Source: an uncultured Acetobacteraceae bacterium (lineage in GTDB: Bacteria > Pseudomonadota > Alphaproteobacteria > Acetobacterales > Acetobacteraceae). From it: a stretch of DNA of 7,681 nucleotides. The notes beneath the pieces were generated by a model. The model was not told where the DNA came from, did no database searches, and worked only from the letters and a program-made list of their open reading frames with translations. The stretch covers positions 1-7,681 of the forward strand of contig CALNAL010000069.1 of NCBI GenBank assembly GCA_937874445.1. Reading direction: 5' to 3'. Positions 1 through 5,831 of this stretch are shown in pieces; positions within the stretch are counted from its first letter, which is position 1; every line of letters begins with the position of its first letter. The position numbers and the translations under genes were made by a program.

Positions 1-369
1 GGCATGCCGACCCCAGCCCTTGTTCCCGCCGGTGAGCAGGGCGAACAGGAGCGCGCCCGAAACCAGCGGCACCGGCGTGCCCCCCAGCGTGAACCCGCGC
101 CCGGCCTCGCGCAGCGCCGCCTGGGCCCCCCCCGGCGCGTCGAGCCCGAACACCGAGCCGCCCGAAAGCACCACCCCGTCGATGGTCGGCATGGTGGCGC
201 AGGGCGAGAGCATGTCGGTATCACGCCCTCCCGGCGCTCCGCCGAGCACGGCCACCGATACGCTGGCGGGCCGGTCGAACAGCACCGCGGTCACGCCGGA
301 GGCGAGGTCGAGGTCGGTGGCGTGTCCCACGCGCACGCCGGCGACGTCGGTGATCAGGTTCCGCAACAT
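1..369 (-). CDS. P1-family (DmpA/NylC-like) peptidase, N-terminal part
   Basis: The 123 codons visible encode the N-terminal third of a P1 (S58-type) peptidase; the gene runs off the left edge, so no stop is seen. Family members are self-processing N-terminal nucleophile hydrolases such as DmpA (L-aminopeptidase/D-Ala-esterase) and nylon-oligomer hydrolase NylC. Recognisable blocks are the opening LITDVAGVRVGHATD (residues 4-18), GVTAVLFDRPA, GGAPGGRDTDMLSP, then IDGVVLSGGSVFGLDA, and a late GGNKGWG. These match the usual family order of Thr-Asp-Val-x-Gly-Val-x-Val-Gly-His, the Gly-Ala-Pro-Gly turn and the Leu-(Thr/Ser)-Gly-Gly-Ser-x-Phe-Gly-Leu block. The autocleavage site and nucleophilic Ser lie in the missing C-terminal half, so activity cannot be judged. 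The ATG at 369 is preceded on the minus strand by a GGAGGAG about 11 nt upstream. No signal peptide is seen. It is divergent from the PhzF-like gene. Family call is firm; substrate is unknown. Confidence 0.9.
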   Translation of the reverse strand, partial: MLRNLITDVAGVRVGHATDLDLASGVTAVLFDRPASVSVAVLGGAPGGRDTDMLSPCATMPTIDGVVLSGGSVFGLDAPGGAQAALREAGRGFTLGGTPVPLVSGALLFALLTGGNKGWGRHA

Positions 370-404
370 TTCGTTCCGCTCTCCTCCGTGTGGCGCCCCA
401 CTTT

Positions 405-426
405 GTGCAACCGGCGCCGGGCGCAC
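405..426. promoter_or_regulatory. imperfect 22-bp palindrome in divergent promoter gap
   Basis: This dyad has arms GTGCAACCGGC and GCCGGGCGCAC, matching at 9 of 11 paired positions, around a perfect 10-bp core CCGGCGCCGG (411-420). It ends in GCAC, which forms a second small palindrome GCACGTGC (423-430). It lies in the 90-bp gap between two divergent start codons, 33 bp upstream of the PhzF-like ATG, so an operator is plausible. A TTGTGC (403-408) and a TATCCT (431-436) flank it, but their 22-bp spacing is too wide for a standard sigma-70 promoter. In GC-rich DNA such dyads also arise by chance. Confidence 0.3.
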
Positions 427-459
427 GTGCTATCCTTGCCCCAGAAGGAGATTTCCGCC

Positions 460-1380
460 ATGGCAACCCATGAATTCGTCACCGTGGATGTCTTCACCGC
501 CACGCGCTTCGGCGGCAATCCGCTGGCGGTGTTCCCCGAGGCCGTGGGGATTCCCGAGGAGGCGATGGCCGCCATCGCCCGCGAGTTCAACTATTCCGAG
601 ACCACCTTCGTTCTTCCCCCGCAGGACCCGCGCCACACCGCGAGGGTGCGCATCTTCACCCCCGCCGGCGAGCTGCCCTTCGCCGGCCATCCCAACGTCG
701 GCACCGGCTTCGTGCTGGCCTGCCGGGCCACCGCCGCGCTGCCCGACCATTTCGTCTTCGAGGAGGGGTCGGGGCTGGTGCGGGTGCGGGTGCTGTTCGG
801 CCCCGACGGCAAGCCTTCGGGCGCACGCATCGCCGCCCCGCAGGCGCTCTCGCTGGGCGATGCGGTGCCCCGTGCGCCGGTGGCCGCCTGTGTCGGCCTG
901 GCCGAGGCGGACCTCGTCGGCACCGCCCACCCGCCGCTGATCGCCTCGGTGGGCACGCCTTTCATCCTCGCCGAGGTGGTGAGCCCGGGGGTGCTGGCCC
1001 GCGCCGAGCCTGATCCGGCCGCCTTCCGCCGGGCCCGCGCCGCCCTGAAGCCCTCGGCCAAGCTGGGCGGGCGTTTCCATTTGTGCCTCTACACGCGCCT
1101 GGAGGGCGACGCCCGGCACCTGCGCATGCGCATGTTCGCTCCCCTCGACGGCATCGTGGAGGACCCCGCCACCGGCAGCGCCGCCGCCACCCTGGCCGCG
1201 CTGCTCACCTCGCTCGCCCCCGGCGACGAGGTCGAGCTGGCCTACGACATCGAGCAGGGCGGGGAGATGGGCCGCCCGAGCCGCCTGCTCGCCTCCGCCA
1301 CCAAGAGCGCCGAGGGCCCCGTGCTGGCCCGGGTCGCCGGCGACTGCGTGACGGTGATGCGCGGGCGTATCGATCTCTAA
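460..1380 (+). CDS. PhzF-family isomerase/epimerase-like protein
   Basis: This 306-residue protein has the normal PhzF length and the two-lobed diaminopimelate-epimerase-like fold signatures. The N-terminal block has VDVFTATRFGGNPLAVF (9-25), then AREFNYSETTFV with E47 at the catalytic Glu position (E45 in PhzF of Pseudomonas), then RIFTPAGELPFAGHP (64-78) including H77. The C-terminal block RMFAPLDGIVEDPATGSAA carries D235 in the EDPATGSA motif. So the known active-site positions are kept and an active cytoplasmic enzyme is likely. There are no other phenazine genes here, so a role in phenazine synthesis should not be assumed; most PhzF homologues have unknown substrates. The start is the ATG at 460 because AGAAGGAG (443-450) sits 9 nt upstream and family homology begins exactly there. 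The reading frame is open back to position 4, but that part has no family similarity and is the antisense of the peptidase gene. Its stop overlaps that of the convergent TetR gene. Confidence 0.93.
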   Translation: MATHEFVTVDVFTATRFGGNPLAVFPEAVGIPEEAMAAIAREFNYSETTFVLPPQDPRHTARVRIFTPAGELPFAGHPNVGTGFVLACRATAALPDHFVFEEGSGLVRVRVLFGPDGKPSGARIAAPQALSLGDAVPRAPVAACVGLAEADLVGTAHPPLIASVGTPFILAEVVSPGVLARAEPDPAAFRRARAALKPSAKLGGRFHLCLYTRLEGDARHLRMRMFAPLDGIVEDPATGSAAATLAALLTSLAPGDEVELAYDIEQGGEMGRPSRLLASATKSAEGPVLARVAGDCVTVMRGRIDL

Positions 1381-2072
1381 CCCGCGGGACGGCGCAGAGA
1401 GGCCAGGAGCGTCTCGACGATGTGCTCGCCCCACGCCGCCAGCGACGCCTTGTCGGCGAGGTTGCGCGAGAAGATCACCGAGAGCGTCCAGCGGTTGCCG
1501 AACCGGAAGTGGCAGAGCGAGGCAATGGTGATGTAGACCTCGACTGGATCAGCCGCGACGGAGAACTCGCCGAGGGCGTGGCCACGCTCCAGCAGCCGCG
1601 CCAGCGTATCGATCAGCGGCACGTGCATGCGCGCGATGTGCGGGGAGCGGCGGATGTAGCGGGCCTTGATCTGGTTCTCGGCATTGAGCAGGCCGAGGAA
1701 CTCCGGGTGCTTGAGGTAGTAGCGCCAGGTGAACAGGCAGAGCGCGCGGATGGCCTCCACCGGGTCGCTCTCGTCGAAGCGCAGGCGCGATTCGGCCGTG
1801 CGAATGTCGGCATAGGCGGCCTCGAAGACGGCGATGTAGAGCGCCTCCTTGTTGCCGAAGTAGTGGTAGATCATCCGCTTGTTGACCCCGGCGCGCCGCG
1901 CGATCTCGTTGACCGCGGCGCCGCCGTAGCCCTTGGTGGCGAACTCGTGGGTGGCCGCGGCAAGGATCGCCGCGCTGGTGCGCTCGGGGTTGCGCCGGAC
2001 CGGGGGAGGCTCCTCCGCCGGAAGGGCGGAGCGGCCCAGTGGAGCTGAGGCGGAACGTTTGGCAGGGGGCAT
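1377..2072 (-). CDS. TetR-family transcriptional regulator
   Basis: A 231-residue TetR-type repressor. After a disordered Ala/Pro/Arg-rich leader (about 1-30) the DNA-binding domain runs from about residue 31 to 79. It contains ILAAATHEFATKGYGG (helix 1) and a helix-turn-helix, AVNEIARRAGVNKRMIYHYF (53-72), followed by the classic GNKEALY. The ligand-binding half includes WRYYLKHPEFLGLLNAEN (116-133), a block common in one TetR C-terminal subfamily, but the ligand is unknown. The frame is open to 2180, but the ATG at 2072 is chosen because the extra 36 residues look like translated intergenic DNA; a GGAG lies about 13 nt upstream of this ATG, so the exact start is somewhat uncertain. It is downstream of the MFS gene on the same strand with a 160-bp gap. 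It is the natural candidate to bind the two related palindromes at 3574-3591 and 3764-3781; no copy of that half-site was seen in front of its own gene. Confidence 0.93.
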   Translation of the reverse strand: MPPAKRSASAPLGRSALPAEEPPPVRRNPERTSAAILAAATHEFATKGYGGAAVNEIARRAGVNKRMIYHYFGNKEALYIAVFEAAYADIRTAESRLRFDESDPVEAIRALCLFTWRYYLKHPEFLGLLNAENQIKARYIRRSPHIARMHVPLIDTLARLLERGHALGEFSVAADPVEVYITIASLCHFRFGNRWTLSVIFSRNLADKASLAAWGEHIVETLLASLRRPAG

Positions 2073-2188
2073 CGGGAAAATTCGTCTCCAGGGAGCGGCG
2101 AGTCGCCGAGGCCGGGACGAATCGGCAACCACGCCAGACAATGGCGCGTTTCCCGGCCAGGGCAAAGCCCCGGAATGCAATTCCCGAC

Positions 2189-2228
2189 GCAGGGGGAGCC
2201 TGGGGCAGGCGGCCCCGGCTCCCCCTGC
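2189..2228 (-). terminator. strong GC hairpin after the MFS gene
   Basis: The outer stem is a perfect 12-bp pairing of GCAGGGGGAGCC (2189-2200) with GGCTCCCCCTGC (2217-2228). Inside it, after one unpaired T, GGGGC (2202-2206) pairs with GCCCC (2212-2216) around a 5-nt loop. In the transporter transcript it begins 5 nt after the stop codon, a typical place for a terminator or an mRNA 3'-end stabiliser. There is no T-run after it on the transcribed strand, so it is not a textbook intrinsic terminator. A second short dyad (GGAAT-GCA-ATTCC, 2172-2184) follows. It may separate or attenuate read-through from the transporter into the TetR gene. Confidence 0.6.
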
Positions 2229-2232
2229 GGCT

Positions 2233-3444
2233 TCAGGAGTGACCCGCGTCGTCGGCGGCCAGCAGCGACTGGCCGTGCCGGTCGGGCCGCGCGGCCACGA
2301 AGACGAAGAACACCACCGCCCCGGCGATCACCACCGAGGAGAGGCCCAGCGGGAAACTGCCGAGACGGTCGGCCAGCACCGCCTGGATGGTGGCGTTGCC
2401 GGCCGCGAGCATGTTGCCGCACTGGTAGGTGAAACCGGGGAAGGTGCCGCGCACCGCCGCCGGCGAGATCTCGTTGAGGTGCGCCGGCATCACGCCGAAG
2501 GTGCACTGCACGAGGAACTGCATCAGGAAGGCGAAACCCGCGATCGCCACCGGTCCGGTGGAGGTGGCCCAGAAGGGCGTCAGGAGCATCAGGCAGACGA
2601 TGGCCAGCATCAGCTCGCGGCGCCGGCCGATCTTCTGGGAGAGCGTGCCGCCGAACACGCAGCCGAGGATGGCGCCAATGTTGTAGACGATGGCGATGGC
2701 CGAGATCTGGTGCACCGAAAGTCCGTGATGCACCTTGAGGAAGACCGGATACAGATCCTGGGTGCCGTGGCTGTAGGTGGCGGCGGCGAACATCATGATG
2801 ATGGCATAGAGGAACAACTTCCAGCGCCCGCGGACCACCGAGATCAGGTTGGGCTGCGCGACCTTCTGCTGCTCGCGCCATACCGGGCTCTCCGGCACGC
2901 GCACGACGAAGGCCAGCAGGATCAGCGAGGGAATGATGCCGACGACGAACATGCCGCGCCAGCCGAGATACTGGTAGCCCACGCCATAGAGAACCGCGGC
3001 GAGCAGGTAGCCGAACGAATAGCCTGAGGCCAGCACGCCCGAGACCACGCCGCGCCAGTTGGCGGGAATGCTCTCCATGGCGAGCGAGGCGCCGATGCCC
3101 CATTCCCCGCCCATGGCGATGCCGTAGAGCGAGCGCACCACCAGGAAGAAGGTCAGCGAGGGAGAAAACCCTGTCAGGACCTGGAAAACAGAGAAGGTGA
3201 GAACGTTGATGACGAAGGCCGGGCGGCGCCCGAGGCGGTCGGCCAGTCGCCCGAAGAACACGGCACCAATGGCACGCAGGGCCAGGGTGAGGGTGATGGC
3301 CCAGGTGATGTCAGTGATGGTGACGCCGAATTCCTTGGCGATGTCGGTGACGACGAAGATCATCACGAAAAAATCGAAGGCATCGACCGTCCAGCCCAGG
3401 AAGCTGGTCAGGACGATGCGGCGCTGTTGCGCGGGTGTGAGCAT
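2233..3444 (-). CDS. MFS transporter, sialate:H+ symporter/Jen1-like
   Basis: A 403-residue integral inner-membrane major-facilitator protein with about 12 hydrophobic segments. TM1 carries two acidic residues in GWTVDAFDFF (17-26). The loop-2/3 motif A is GRLADRLGRRP (65-75), and MGGEWGIGASLAMESIP (111-127) is typical of the sialate:H+ symporter group (TC 2.A.1.12), which includes NanT and the yeast lactate permease Jen1. SHGTQDLYPVFL (225-236) closely follows the Jen1 signature N-x-x-(S/T)-H-x-(S/T)-Q-D-x-x-x-T. H226, Q229 and D230 are kept, while the leading Asn is Ala222 and the last Thr is Val234. By family, it would import an organic anion with protons; a monocarboxylate or an acidic sugar fits. 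The start at 3444 has AAGAGG 7 nt upstream. It is divergent from the Gfo/Idh operon and precedes the TetR gene on the same strand, suggesting it brings in the substrate of that operon. Substrate assignment is inference. Confidence 0.92.
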   Translation of the reverse strand: MLTPAQQRRIVLTSFLGWTVDAFDFFVMIFVVTDIAKEFGVTITDITWAITLTLALRAIGAVFFGRLADRLGRRPAFVINVLTFSVFQVLTGFSPSLTFFLVVRSLYGIAMGGEWGIGASLAMESIPANWRGVVSGVLASGYSFGYLLAAVLYGVGYQYLGWRGMFVVGIIPSLILLAFVVRVPESPVWREQQKVAQPNLISVVRGRWKLFLYAIIMMFAAATYSHGTQDLYPVFLKVHHGLSVHQISAIAIVYNIGAILGCVFGGTLSQKIGRRRELMLAIVCLMLLTPFWATSTGPVAIAGFAFLMQFLVQCTFGVMPAHLNEISPAAVRGTFPGFTYQCGNMLAAGNATIQAVLADRLGSFPLGLSSVVIAGAVVFFVFVAARPDRHGQSLLAADDAGHS

Positions 3445-3573
3445 CTTGGATCCTCTTGGACTGTGCCGGGCAGCTTCGTTGACGATTTGGCGCAGCGGCA
3501 GGGAAACGTGGTTCCGGCCGGCGCCCCGGCACGCCAGCCTCTATCACGCGCAGTCCGCGGAGCCAATGGATAA

Positions 3574-3591
3574 AGTAACCACTCGGTTACT
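3574..3591. promoter_or_regulatory. putative TetR-type operator (left copy)
   Basis: AGTAACCACTCGGTTACT has perfect 7-bp arms around a 4-nt spacer, the size and form usual for TetR-family operators. It lies 130 bp upstream of the MFS start in the divergent gap. It agrees at 13 of 18 positions with a second dyad at 3764-3781, and all four half-sites fit AGTA[AT]C[CT]. On the minus strand it overlaps poor -10-like sequences (TACTTT, TTTATC), so it may sit at the transporter promoter, though that promoter itself is not clear. Confidence 0.6.
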
Positions 3592-3631
3592 CATGGCAGG
3601 CAGCCTTGGCGATACGCTCGTGCATGGCAGG
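3592..3631. repeat. 9-bp direct repeat CATGGCAGG
   Basis: CATGGCAGG occurs at 3592-3600 and again at 3623-3631, 31 bp apart (about three helical turns). The first copy starts immediately after the left operator. It could be a tandem activator site, but two 9-bp copies can be chance. Confidence 0.25.
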
Positions 3632-3654
3632 AAGATGGAGGGGCTGAGGCGTGT

Positions 3655-3694
3655 GCAAAATATGATGAAAAATACTAGAATAATCGAAAAGCAA
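3655..3694. other. AT-rich island in the divergent regulatory region
   Basis: Only 10 of these 40 bases are G or C, in a window that is otherwise about two thirds G+C. It lies between the two putative operators, about 50 bp upstream of the predicted -35 box of the rightward operon. It contains a TAGAAT (3676-3681) resembling a -10 box, but no good -35 partner at 16-18 bp. It has no reading frame of note. It may be an UP-like element, a bendable site or a nucleoid-protein site; no function can be assigned. Confidence 0.4.
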
Positions 3695-3742
3695 GGGTAT
3701 CCATGAGAGGGGATCGTTCCCGGCCGTGGGCGGGAAAAGCGA

Positions 3743-3771
3743 TTGACACATGGGAGGCATATAAGTATCCG
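3743..3771 (+). promoter_or_regulatory. predicted sigma-70-type promoter of the Gfo/Idh operon
   Basis: A perfect -35 box TTGACA (3743-3748) is followed after 17 bp by TATCCG (3766-3771), a weak but acceptable -10 for a high-GC alphaproteobacterium. The start point would fall near 3778, leaving a leader of about 47 nt before the ATG at 3825. The -10 box and start point lie inside the palindrome at 3762-3783, the expected arrangement for a repressed promoter. The nearby TATAAG (3760-3765) looks better as a -10 but is only 11 bp from the -35. Confidence 0.55.
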
Positions 3772-3783
3772 TTCAGATACTTA
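3762..3783. promoter_or_regulatory. putative TetR-type operator (right copy)
   Basis: TAAGTATC (3762-3769) and GATACTTA (3776-3783) are perfect 8-bp inverted arms with a 6-nt spacer. The central 18 bp, AGTATCCGTTCAGATACT (3764-3781), shares 13 of 18 bases with the left operator and has the same outer AGTA...TACT. It covers the predicted -10 box and transcription start of the rightward operon, so a bound protein would block transcription. An additional lone half-site, GGTATCC, occurs at 3696-3702. Confidence 0.65.
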
Positions 3784-3807
3784 AGACGGCCGGAGAGGCC
3801 GACCAGA

Positions 3808-3814
3808 GAGGGAG
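3808..3814 (+). promoter_or_regulatory. ribosome binding site that sets the Gfo/Idh start
   Basis: GAGGGAG ends 10 nt before the ATG at 3825 but only 1 nt before an in-frame GTG at 3816. The spacing therefore favours the ATG as start and excludes the GTG. Confidence 0.65.
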
Positions 3815-3824
3815 TGTGCAGTCC

Positions 3825-4976
3825 ATGGCCAGCCGCCGCATCGGTTTGATCATGTTCGGGGTTACCGGACGGATGGGATACAACCAGCATCTCGTCCGTT
3901 CGATCTGTGCCATCCGCCGCGACGGCGGCGTGGCGCTCGCCAATGGGGATCGCCTGGTGCCGGACCCCATCCTGGTCGGGCGCAACGCCGAACGGCTGGC
4001 CGCCATCGCCGCCGCCAACGGGATCACCCGCACCACCACCGATCTCGACGCGGCGCTCGGCAATGCCGAGGATACCGTCTTTTTCGATGCCGGATCGACT
4101 GCGATGCGGGCCGGATTGCTGACCCGCGCGATCGAGGCCGGCAAGCACGTCTATTGCGAGAAGCCGATCGCCGAGACGCTGGCCGACGCGCTGGCGGTGG
4201 CTCGCCTCGCCAAGGCGCGCGGCGTGAAGAACGGCGTCGTGCAGGACAAGCTTTTCCTGCCCGGCCTGCGCAAGCTGCGCATGCTGCGCGACTCTGGATT
4301 CTTCGGGCGCATCCTCTCGGTGCGCGGCGAGTTCGGCTACTGGGTGTTCGAGGGCGACTGGCAGGAGTCCCAGCGCCCGAGCTGGAACTATCGCAAGAAG
4401 GACGGTGGCGGCATCATCCTCGACATGCTGCCGCACTGGCGCTACGTGATGGACAATCTCTTCGGCACCGTGCAGGCGGTGAACTGCCTCGGCACCGTCC
4501 ATATTCCCCGGCGCGTGGACGAGGCGGGCCAACCCTACGCCGCCGACGCCGAGGACGCCGCCTACGCCACCTTCCAGCTTGCCGACGGTGTGGTCGCGCA
4601 GATCAATTCCTCCTGGTGCACACGCGTTCGTCGCGATGATCTCGTGACCTTCCACGTCGATGGCACGCTGGGCTCGGCGGTGGCGGGGCTGCACCGCTGC
4701 TGGACGCAGCACCGCGTCAATACCCCGCGCCCCGTGTGGAACCCCGACGAGCCGCAGACGCTGAAGTTTGCCGACCAGTGGCAGGAAGTTCCCGACAACC
4801 GCACCTGGCCCAACGGCTTCCGCGCGCAATGGGAGGCGTTCCTGCGCCACGTTGCCGAGGATGCGCCGTGGAGCCACACGCTGCTCGAGGGCGCCAAGGG
4901 CGTGCAGCTCGCCGAACTCGGCATGCAGAGCTGGCACGAGCGGCGCTGGGTGGACGTGCCCGCGCTCGAGGCCTGA
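3825..4976 (+). CDS. Gfo/Idh/MocA-family NAD(P)-dependent oxidoreductase
   Basis: A 383-residue cytoplasmic oxidoreductase, probably oxidising a hydroxyl of a sugar, inositol or glycoside with NAD(P). The Rossmann half begins with GLIMFGVTGRMG (7-18), a variant glycine-rich loop. An insertion of about 15 residues (about 31-46) comes before the ILVGRN strand, where shorter members usually go straight on. AGKHVYCEKPIAET (105-118) contains the family EKP motif (112-114). The second domain has GGGIILDMLPHWRY (194-207) with the D-x-x-x-H pair D200/H204, the usual catalytic positions, and GEFGYWVFEGDWQ (168-180). All of these are intact, so it is probably active. It is the first gene of the operon, under the predicted promoter at 3743-3771, and 24 bp before the TIM-barrel gene. 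Gfo/Idh members paired with TIM-barrel partners occur in inositol pathways and in oxidative glycoside cleavage; which applies here is not decided by sequence alone. Confidence 0.93.
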   Translation: MASRRIGLIMFGVTGRMGYNQHLVRSICAIRRDGGVALANGDRLVPDPILVGRNAERLAAIAAANGITRTTTDLDAALGNAEDTVFFDAGSTAMRAGLLTRAIEAGKHVYCEKPIAETLADALAVARLAKARGVKNGVVQDKLFLPGLRKLRMLRDSGFFGRILSVRGEFGYWVFEGDWQESQRPSWNYRKKDGGGIILDMLPHWRYVMDNLFGTVQAVNCLGTVHIPRRVDEAGQPYAADAEDAAYATFQLADGVVAQINSSWCTRVRRDDLVTFHVDGTLGSAVAGLHRCWTQHRVNTPRPVWNPDEPQTLKFADQWQEVPDNRTWPNGFRAQWEAFLRHVAEDAPWSHTLLEGAKGVQLAELGMQSWHERRWVDVPALEA

Positions 4977-5000
4977 GGCGGGGGAGGGGAGGAAAGTTCC

Positions 5001-5831
5001 ATGAACACCACTGAGAATCTGTCGCTCAACCTGGCCACCGTCCGCGCGCAGTGGGACATGCGCCAGGCGGTGGAGGCGTGCCTCGCGCACGGCATCACCG
5101 CGATCTCGCCGTGGCGCGACCAGGTGCAGAAGATCGGCCTCGCCGAGGCCGAGAAGCTGGTGCGCGACAACGGACTGCGGGTCACCGGGCTGTGCCGGGG
5201 CGGGATGTTTCCCGCCGCCGACGCCGCGGGACGCAAGGCCGCGGTGGAGGACAACAAGCGTGCCATCGAGGAGGCGGCGCGCCTGCATGCCGACTGCCTG
5301 GTGATGGTGGTGGGCGGACTGCCGGCGGGCTCGCGGGATATCCGTTCCGTTCGCGAGATGGTAGCCGAGGGGATGCGGCAAATCCTCGACGATTCCCGCG
5401 CCGCCGGCGTGAAGCTCGCGGTGGAGCCGCTGCACCCGATGTATGCCGCCGACCGCGCCTGCGTGAATACGCTGGAGCAGGCCCTCGACCTGTGCGAGCT
5501 GCTCGGCCCCGATGTCGGCGTGGCGATCGACGCCTACCACGTGTGGTGGGACCCCAAGCTCGCCGGGCAGATCGCCCGCGCCGGCGCCGGGCATCGCATC
5601 TTCGCGCACCACATCTGCGACTGGCTGGTGCCGACGCGCGAGCTCCTGATGGATCGCGGCATGATGGGCGACGGCGTGGTCGACCTCAAGGGACTGCGTC
5701 GCGCCATCGAGCAGGCGGGCTACCACGGGCCGCAGGAGGTGGAGATTCTCTCCTCGCACTGGGGAAGCCGGCCGGGCGAGGAGATGTTGCGCACCGTTAT
5801 CGAACGCTACAACAGCGTGTGCCTGCCATGA
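5001..5831 (+). CDS. xylose-isomerase-like TIM-barrel protein (sugar isomerase/epimerase or lyase)
   Basis: A 276-residue protein of the AP-endonuclease-2/xylose-isomerase-like TIM-barrel superfamily, normal in length. These bind a divalent metal at the barrel mouth and act as sugar isomerases, epimerases, dehydratases or, in C-deglycosylation systems, beta-eliminating lyases. Candidate metal ligands are E142 in VEPLHP, D177 in AIDAYHVWWDP (with H180 nearby), H204 in FAHHICDW and E248 in EVEIL. The strand order GITAISPWRD, LRVTGLCRGG, CLVMVVGG, KLAVEPLHP, VGVAIDAYH, HRIFAHHICDW is the usual one. GGAGG (4988-4992) is 8 nt before the ATG. The stop overlaps the next start in an ATGA (5828-5831), indicating translational coupling with the GH88-like gene. 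Pairing with the Gfo/Idh enzyme suggests it acts on the oxidised product. The fold call is firm; the reaction is not known. Confidence 0.9.
   Translation: MNTTENLSLNLATVRAQWDMRQAVEACLAHGITAISPWRDQVQKIGLAEAEKLVRDNGLRVTGLCRGGMFPAADAAGRKAAVEDNKRAIEEAARLHADCLVMVVGGLPAGSRDIRSVREMVAEGMRQILDDSRAAGVKLAVEPLHPMYAADRACVNTLEQALDLCELLGPDVGVAIDAYHVWWDPKLAGQIARAGAGHRIFAHHICDWLVPTRELLMDRGMMGDGVVDLKGLRRAIEQAGYHGPQEVEILSSHWGSRPGEEMLRTVIERYNSVCLP

Noticed and set aside
4..459. A 152-codon N-terminal extension of the PhzF-like protein
   Set aside because: It is antisense to the P1 peptidase gene and low-complexity Arg/Pro/Ala/His in make-up; family similarity and a good ribosome site begin at the ATG at 460.
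460..1380. Phenazine biosynthesis as the role of the PhzF-like gene
   Set aside because: No other phenazine genes are in the window, and most PhzF-family members act elsewhere.
2073..2180. A 36-residue longer N-terminus for the TetR protein
   Set aside because: The added residues look like translated intergenic DNA, and the helix-turn-helix domain is already preceded by about 30 residues when starting at 2072.
1871..3103. A 410-residue minus-strand frame overlapping transporter and TetR genes
   Set aside because: It is out of frame with the transporter and the regulator, is Arg/Pro-rich and crosses the hairpin region; no family similarity.
3760..3765. TATAAG as the -10 box of the rightward operon
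   Set aside because: It is only 11 bp from the TTGACA; the 17-bp-spaced TATCCG was preferred, though a different promoter type cannot be excluded.
3816..3824. GTG start for the Gfo/Idh gene three codons upstream
   Set aside because: The ribosome site would end only 1 nt before it; the ATG at 3825 has a 10-nt spacing.
5051..5827. A 259-codon extension in front of the GH88-like protein
   Set aside because: It overlaps the well-supported TIM-barrel gene in another frame and is Arg/Gly/Ala-rich without family similarity; the ATGA junction at 5828 gives the natural start.
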